NCBI GenBank assembly: GCA_964019425.1
Contig: OZ025810.1
Span: forward strand, 992,001-1,056,000
Direction: 5' to 3'
Source of the DNA: Flectonema sp. DT1601
Taxonomy: Eukaryota; Euglenozoa; Diplonemea; Diplonemida; Diplonemidae
DNA length: 64,000 nt
Part shown: positions 60,796-64,000 of the stretch, in pieces
Layout: every line of letters starts with the position of its first letter
How positions within the stretch are numbered: the stretch's first letter is position 1
Notes under the pieces: generated by a model
Database searches by the model: none
What the model saw: the letters and a program-made list of their open reading frames with translations, nothing else
What the model was told of the DNA's origin: nothing
Translations under genes and position numbers: made by a program

Positions 60796-62295
60796 ATGAA
60801 AGAAAAGAGGCTTAAAATGGAACTCTGGGTTACGTTCCCGGACACCGGATTTCCTGACGTTGTTTTCACAGCTTCTGGAGAGTCGCTCGTGAAGGATGCA
60901 TTGCAGGTTGCAGCTGACGAGTGGGGTACCGATGCTGACTTTCTTGAGCTTTCTCTCGCAGGATCGCTGCTTCGAGCAGGTAATCGACTGGTGTCGTATG
61001 GAGTGGAGGACGGCTCTCTGTTGGATGCATCGGTGGTGCGCTTGTTTGGATTGGAATTTTTGACAGATTCTGCAAAGAGAGCGAAGGCATTCCTGCGAGG
61101 AGAACGGGATCAGGACGGGTTTTTCTGCCTTGATACTCCCACATTCGCTGTGGATGGCTGTCTTCAGTTTAACAACCGTGATGAGTGGTTCTCGGATGAT
61201 GTTACGAACATCTCATTCAGCAACTCTGAACCCTCAGTCACGACCGTTTCAGATGATTTCTTAGCTGAATTATGTGAGGTTACAAATATCCGTCTGCCTG
61301 GTCTTCAATACGTCACAGTTGTTGGTGATTATTTCCTCCAAGATTGCGAGTTACTGACATCCGTAGACTTATCAAGTCTCAGCAATGTTTCAGTAGTTGG
61401 AGAGGCTTTTCTATATAATTGTTCATCCCTCACATCTGTGGACTTATCAAGTCTCAGCAATATTTCAGTTGTTGGAAAGGGTTTTCTAAATAATTGTTCA
61501 TCCCTCACATCTCTGGACTTATCAAGTCTCAGCAATATTTCAGTTGTTGGAAACTGTTTTCTATATTATTGTTCATCCCTCACATCTCTGGACTTATCAA
61601 GTCTCAGCAATATTTCAGTTGTTGGAGAGGCTTTTCTATGTGGTTGTTCATCCCTCACATCTCTGGACTTATCAAGTCTCAGCAATATTTCAGGTGTTGG
61701 AAACTGTTTTCTATATAATTGTTCATCCCTCACATCTCTGGACTTATCAAATCTCAGCAATATTTCAGTTGTTGGAGACGATTTTCTATATAATTGTTCA
61801 TCCCTCACATCTGTTGACTTATCAAGTCTCAGCAATATTTCAGTTGTTGGAAACTGTTTTCTATATAATTGTTCATCCCTCACATCTCTGGACTTATCAA
61901 GTCTCAGCAATATTTCAGTTGTTGGATACTGTTTTCTAAATGGTTGTTCATCCCTCACATCTCTGGACTTATCAAGTCTCAGCAATATTTCAACTGTGGG
62001 AGACGATTTTCTAAATAGTTGTTCATCCCTCACATCTCTAGACTTTTCAAGTCTCAGCAATCTTTCAACTGTGGGAGGCTCTTTTCTAAATAATTGTTCA
62101 TCCCTCACATCTCTGGACTTTTCAAGTCTCAGCAATCTTTCAACTGTGGGAGACGATTTTCTAAATAATTGTTCATCACTTACTTCCTTGGATTTAACCC
62201 TCGTGAATGTGGAATCCGTTGGAAGTAATTTCCTAAAAGGTTGCTCATCCATTAAGAGAGACAAACTGCATACGAGCATAGCGAATTTGAAATGA
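60796..62295 (+). CDS. BspA-like leucine-rich repeat protein
   Basis: 499 residues. The N-terminal ~75 (MELWVTFPDTGFPDVVF... SLLDASVV) look like a ubiquitin-like beta-grasp domain; the start may be ATG 60796 or the in-frame ATG 60817. After a linker, twelve 25-residue LRR units (~185-485) of type CSSLTSLDLSSLSNISVVG follow the BspA/TpLRR pattern. There is no signal peptide or membrane anchor, so it is probably intracellular. Similar repeats are common in free-living euglenozoans, where they form large variable families. The DNA repeats are nearly identical, so the array expanded recently or is homogenised. Confidence 0.8.
   Translation: MKEKRLKMELWVTFPDTGFPDVVFTASGESLVKDALQVAADEWGTDADFLELSLAGSLLRAGNRLVSYGVEDGSLLDASVVRLFGLEFLTDSAKRAKAFLRGERDQDGFFCLDTPTFAVDGCLQFNNRDEWFSDDVTNISFSNSEPSVTTVSDDFLAELCEVTNIRLPGLQYVTVVGDYFLQDCELLTSVDLSSLSNVSVVGEAFLYNCSSLTSVDLSSLSNISVVGKGFLNNCSSLTSLDLSSLSNISVVGNCFLYYCSSLTSLDLSSLSNISVVGEAFLCGCSSLTSLDLSSLSNISGVGNCFLYNCSSLTSLDLSNLSNISVVGDDFLYNCSSLTSVDLSSLSNISVVGNCFLYNCSSLTSLDLSSLSNISVVGYCFLNGCSSLTSLDLSSLSNISTVGDDFLNSCSSLTSLDFSSLSNLSTVGGSFLNNCSSLTSLDFSSLSNLSTVGDDFLNNCSSLTSLDLTLVNVESVGSNFLKGCSSIKRDKLHTSIANLK
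61351..62250 (+). repeat. 75-bp tandem repeat within the LRR gene (12 units)
   Basis: Units start at 61351, 61426, 61501 and every 75 bp to 62176; middle units differ by only a few bases. The last two or three are more diverged (TTTTCAAGTCTC, CTTTCAACTGTG variants), typical of array edges. Confidence 0.9.
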
Positions 62296-64000
62296 CAGAA
62301 ATCATAAATGTTGTTTTTAGTGTGTGTTGCTGATAGCGATATAATTGTTCCCCTGTGAGCGTTTCCTGGTTTTTGGTTCCTGGGCTTCTTACATAAATAA
62401 ATACTTGATGGTGTTTTCAGAAAAGAAGATGTGTGTTCGCTCACACACTCTTAACAAGTGTTTGTTAGTTGGAATTTAATATTTAATTGAATTGCGGTGT
62501 TCTTATTCCCTTGACTGGGTCATATTCTATCAGACAAATCCCTTTTCCCTTTCGCAGTATTACGGCATGACTGTTGGACTCCTCCTCATAGGGAAGTATC
62601 AGTGCTCGGTAAGAAATCTTCATTATGTTTTTACCGGATCATCTCGTTATTTGGCATATCTTGTTAAGTCAAGGTTCAAGGTACCTTTTAACACATGCTT
62701 TGTTTCTCCAAATGGCAGTCACTCATTTTGTCGTTTACGGTGAGGTGTTCCTTGAACAAATAAAAGAAAGTTCAAAATTTTCTGTTTTATTTCATTATTT
62801 AGTATCCCCCCCCCTGTGGCATGCGCCTCCTCTCTTGGCGAAAATAAGTGTTATCAACCATCCTTAACACTTGCTCTTATGTCAAGTGGGTCTTAACACG
62901 AATACTAATGGTCACAACGTCCCTTCACGCCTGAGGGATTCTTTACGGTTGTGTGGTATCGAATGACTGATACCCCGTAAGCTTACCATGATGTACAAGT
63001 GTTAGGATTTTCTAAATAAATAAAAATAAAAAAATATTCCCTTGACTGGGTCACATTCTATCAGACCCCCATCCCCGTTTGGAATTCCCCACCCGCCCAA
63101 ACTTATTGATAATGCTAATTAAACTACCTATTTAAAGATTATTAATGACGAGCTTTCTGTAGTAGATGAGGTGACTGGTCAGGGATTCAAGTTTTCTAAT
63201 TTTCCTTCCCGCGGTTAAGTTGCCTCCTGCGAGGAAATCCCCTGGGTAGATGAAGAACGTTTCTTTCCTCCAGGGTTGTTGTCTTATTTTATTTTATTAG
63301 TATCAATTTTTTTTCTTATCATTACTTTATGTCTTATTTTCTGATCTAATGTGGCGTGTTCTCCCTCTCTTTCACGAAAATAGGTGCTGTCAGCCGTCTC
63401 TAACATTGTCTGCTCACGCGGGCGGTGGGTTTAAGTGGTCATTTGTTCCAGGTTATTCTATGTCTCTTATCGTCTGTGAGAATGTCGCGGTTGCTGGTAG
63501 CGATATAATTGTTACCCTGTGAGCTTTTCTTGGTTTTTGGTTCCTAGGCTTCTTAAATAAATAAATACTTGATGGTGTTTTCAGAAAAGAAGATGTGTGT
63601 TCGCTCACACACTCTTAACAAGTGTTTGTTAGTTGGAATTTAATATTTGATTGAATTGCGGTGTTCTTATCATTACTTTATTTCTTATTTTCTGATCTAA
63701 TGTGGCGTGTTCTCCCTCTCTTTCACGAAAATAGGTGCTGTCAGCCGTCTCTAACATTGTCTGCTCACGCGGGCGGTGGGTTTAAGTGGTCATTTGTTCC
63801 AGGTTATTCTTTGTCTCTAATCGTCTGTGAGAATGTCGCGGTTGCTGGTAGCGATATAATTGTTACCCTGTGAGCTTTTCTTGGTTTTTGGTTCCTAGGC
63901 TTCTTACATAAATAAATACTTGATGGTGTTTTCAGAAAAGAAAATGTGTGTTCGCTCACACACTCTTAACAAGTGTTTGTTAGTTGGAATTTAATATTTG
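62296..64000 (+). other. LRR gene 3' flank and tandem duplications
   Basis: No gene. The 3' flank of the LRR gene (62325-62512) recurs at 63489-63670 and 63839-64000. Two 351-bp units follow one another, and 62507-62535 recurs at 63038-63066. A diverged copy of the unit's first half is near 62810-62930. Confidence 0.7.
63321..64000 (+). repeat. 351-bp tandem repeat (two units, second cut by the window)
   Basis: Unit 1 63321-63671 and unit 2 from 63672 are nearly identical (ATGTGGCGTGTTCTCCCTCT and similar blocks, spaced exactly 351 bp). Each ends with an AAATAAATAAATAC box and a hairpin-forming block (TGTGTG/CACACA, ACACT/AGTGT) also present after the LRR gene. Confidence 0.85.

Noticed and set aside
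62296-64000. Telomere or CRISPR-like array at the right end
   Set aside because: The units are 351 bp, contiguous and without spacers; no short telomeric repeat occurs.

Overview
The window looks like nuclear DNA of a flagellated protist, most probably a euglenozoan of diplonemid type; this is an inference. All convincingly coding genes (26, including one cut off at the left edge) lie on the + strand. Most have a T-rich tract and an AG dinucleotide 5-60 nt before the start codon, as expected for polycistronic transcription with spliced-leader trans-splicing. Several genes also have short conventional GT-AG introns, which argues against a kinetoplastid. The standard code is used (TAA, TAG and TGA all end genes). 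No spliced-leader RNA gene, tRNA, rRNA or telomere was recognised. Coding DNA is moderately AT-rich, and spacers are crowded with A or T runs of 10-35 nt.

Layout. 1-4.6 kb: end of a PH-like gene, a GT15 mannosyltransferase-like gene, a membrane-anchored MsrB-like gene and an RRM-like protein. 4.6-7.9 kb: non-coding. 7.9-22.4 kb: divergent H4-like histone, tektin, a membrane zinc-ribbon protein, a GILT-like thiol reductase, a four-exon small membrane protein, PEP mutase, a DOMON/mucin surface protein, a UBE3C/Hul5-like HECT ligase with an intron, and a degenerate poly(A)-polymerase-like protein. 22.4-27.3 kb: gene-free. 27.3-29.7 kb: PAN/Apple protein and a two-RRM protein. 29.7-41.6 kb: a 12 kb gene-free stretch with many T-tract/AG signals and two dispersed repeats. 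41.6-59.8 kb: dense genes (DUF4166, CH/EF-hand-like protein, two coiled-coil or unknown proteins, Rab-like GTPase, secreted GH51 arabinofuranosidase, PPR, FYVE, a Ser-rich spliced gene, C1/ankyrin protein). 59.9-64 kb: long homopolymer runs stop and a BspA-like LRR gene is followed by tandem copies of its 3' flank.

Functional picture. Flagellar axoneme (tektin, probably the CH/EF protein), endomembrane traffic (FYVE, Rab, PH-like), secretory-pathway glycosylation and surface or secreted proteins (GT15, DOMON, PAN, LRR, GH51, GILT), RNA biology (RRM, PPR, TENT-like) and phosphonate metabolism (PEP mutase). Neighbouring genes are not functionally related, as expected for polycistronic units.

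The most unusual signal is a dispersed structured element: a 5' mini-hairpin around C(GAA)G or C(GTA)G, a GAGAAG-like linker, then a long closing stem running into a T-run. Four clear copies and one degenerate copy keep the pairing although the stem sequence or the middle changes. Four of the five lie 50-560 nt downstream of a stop codon in sense orientation.
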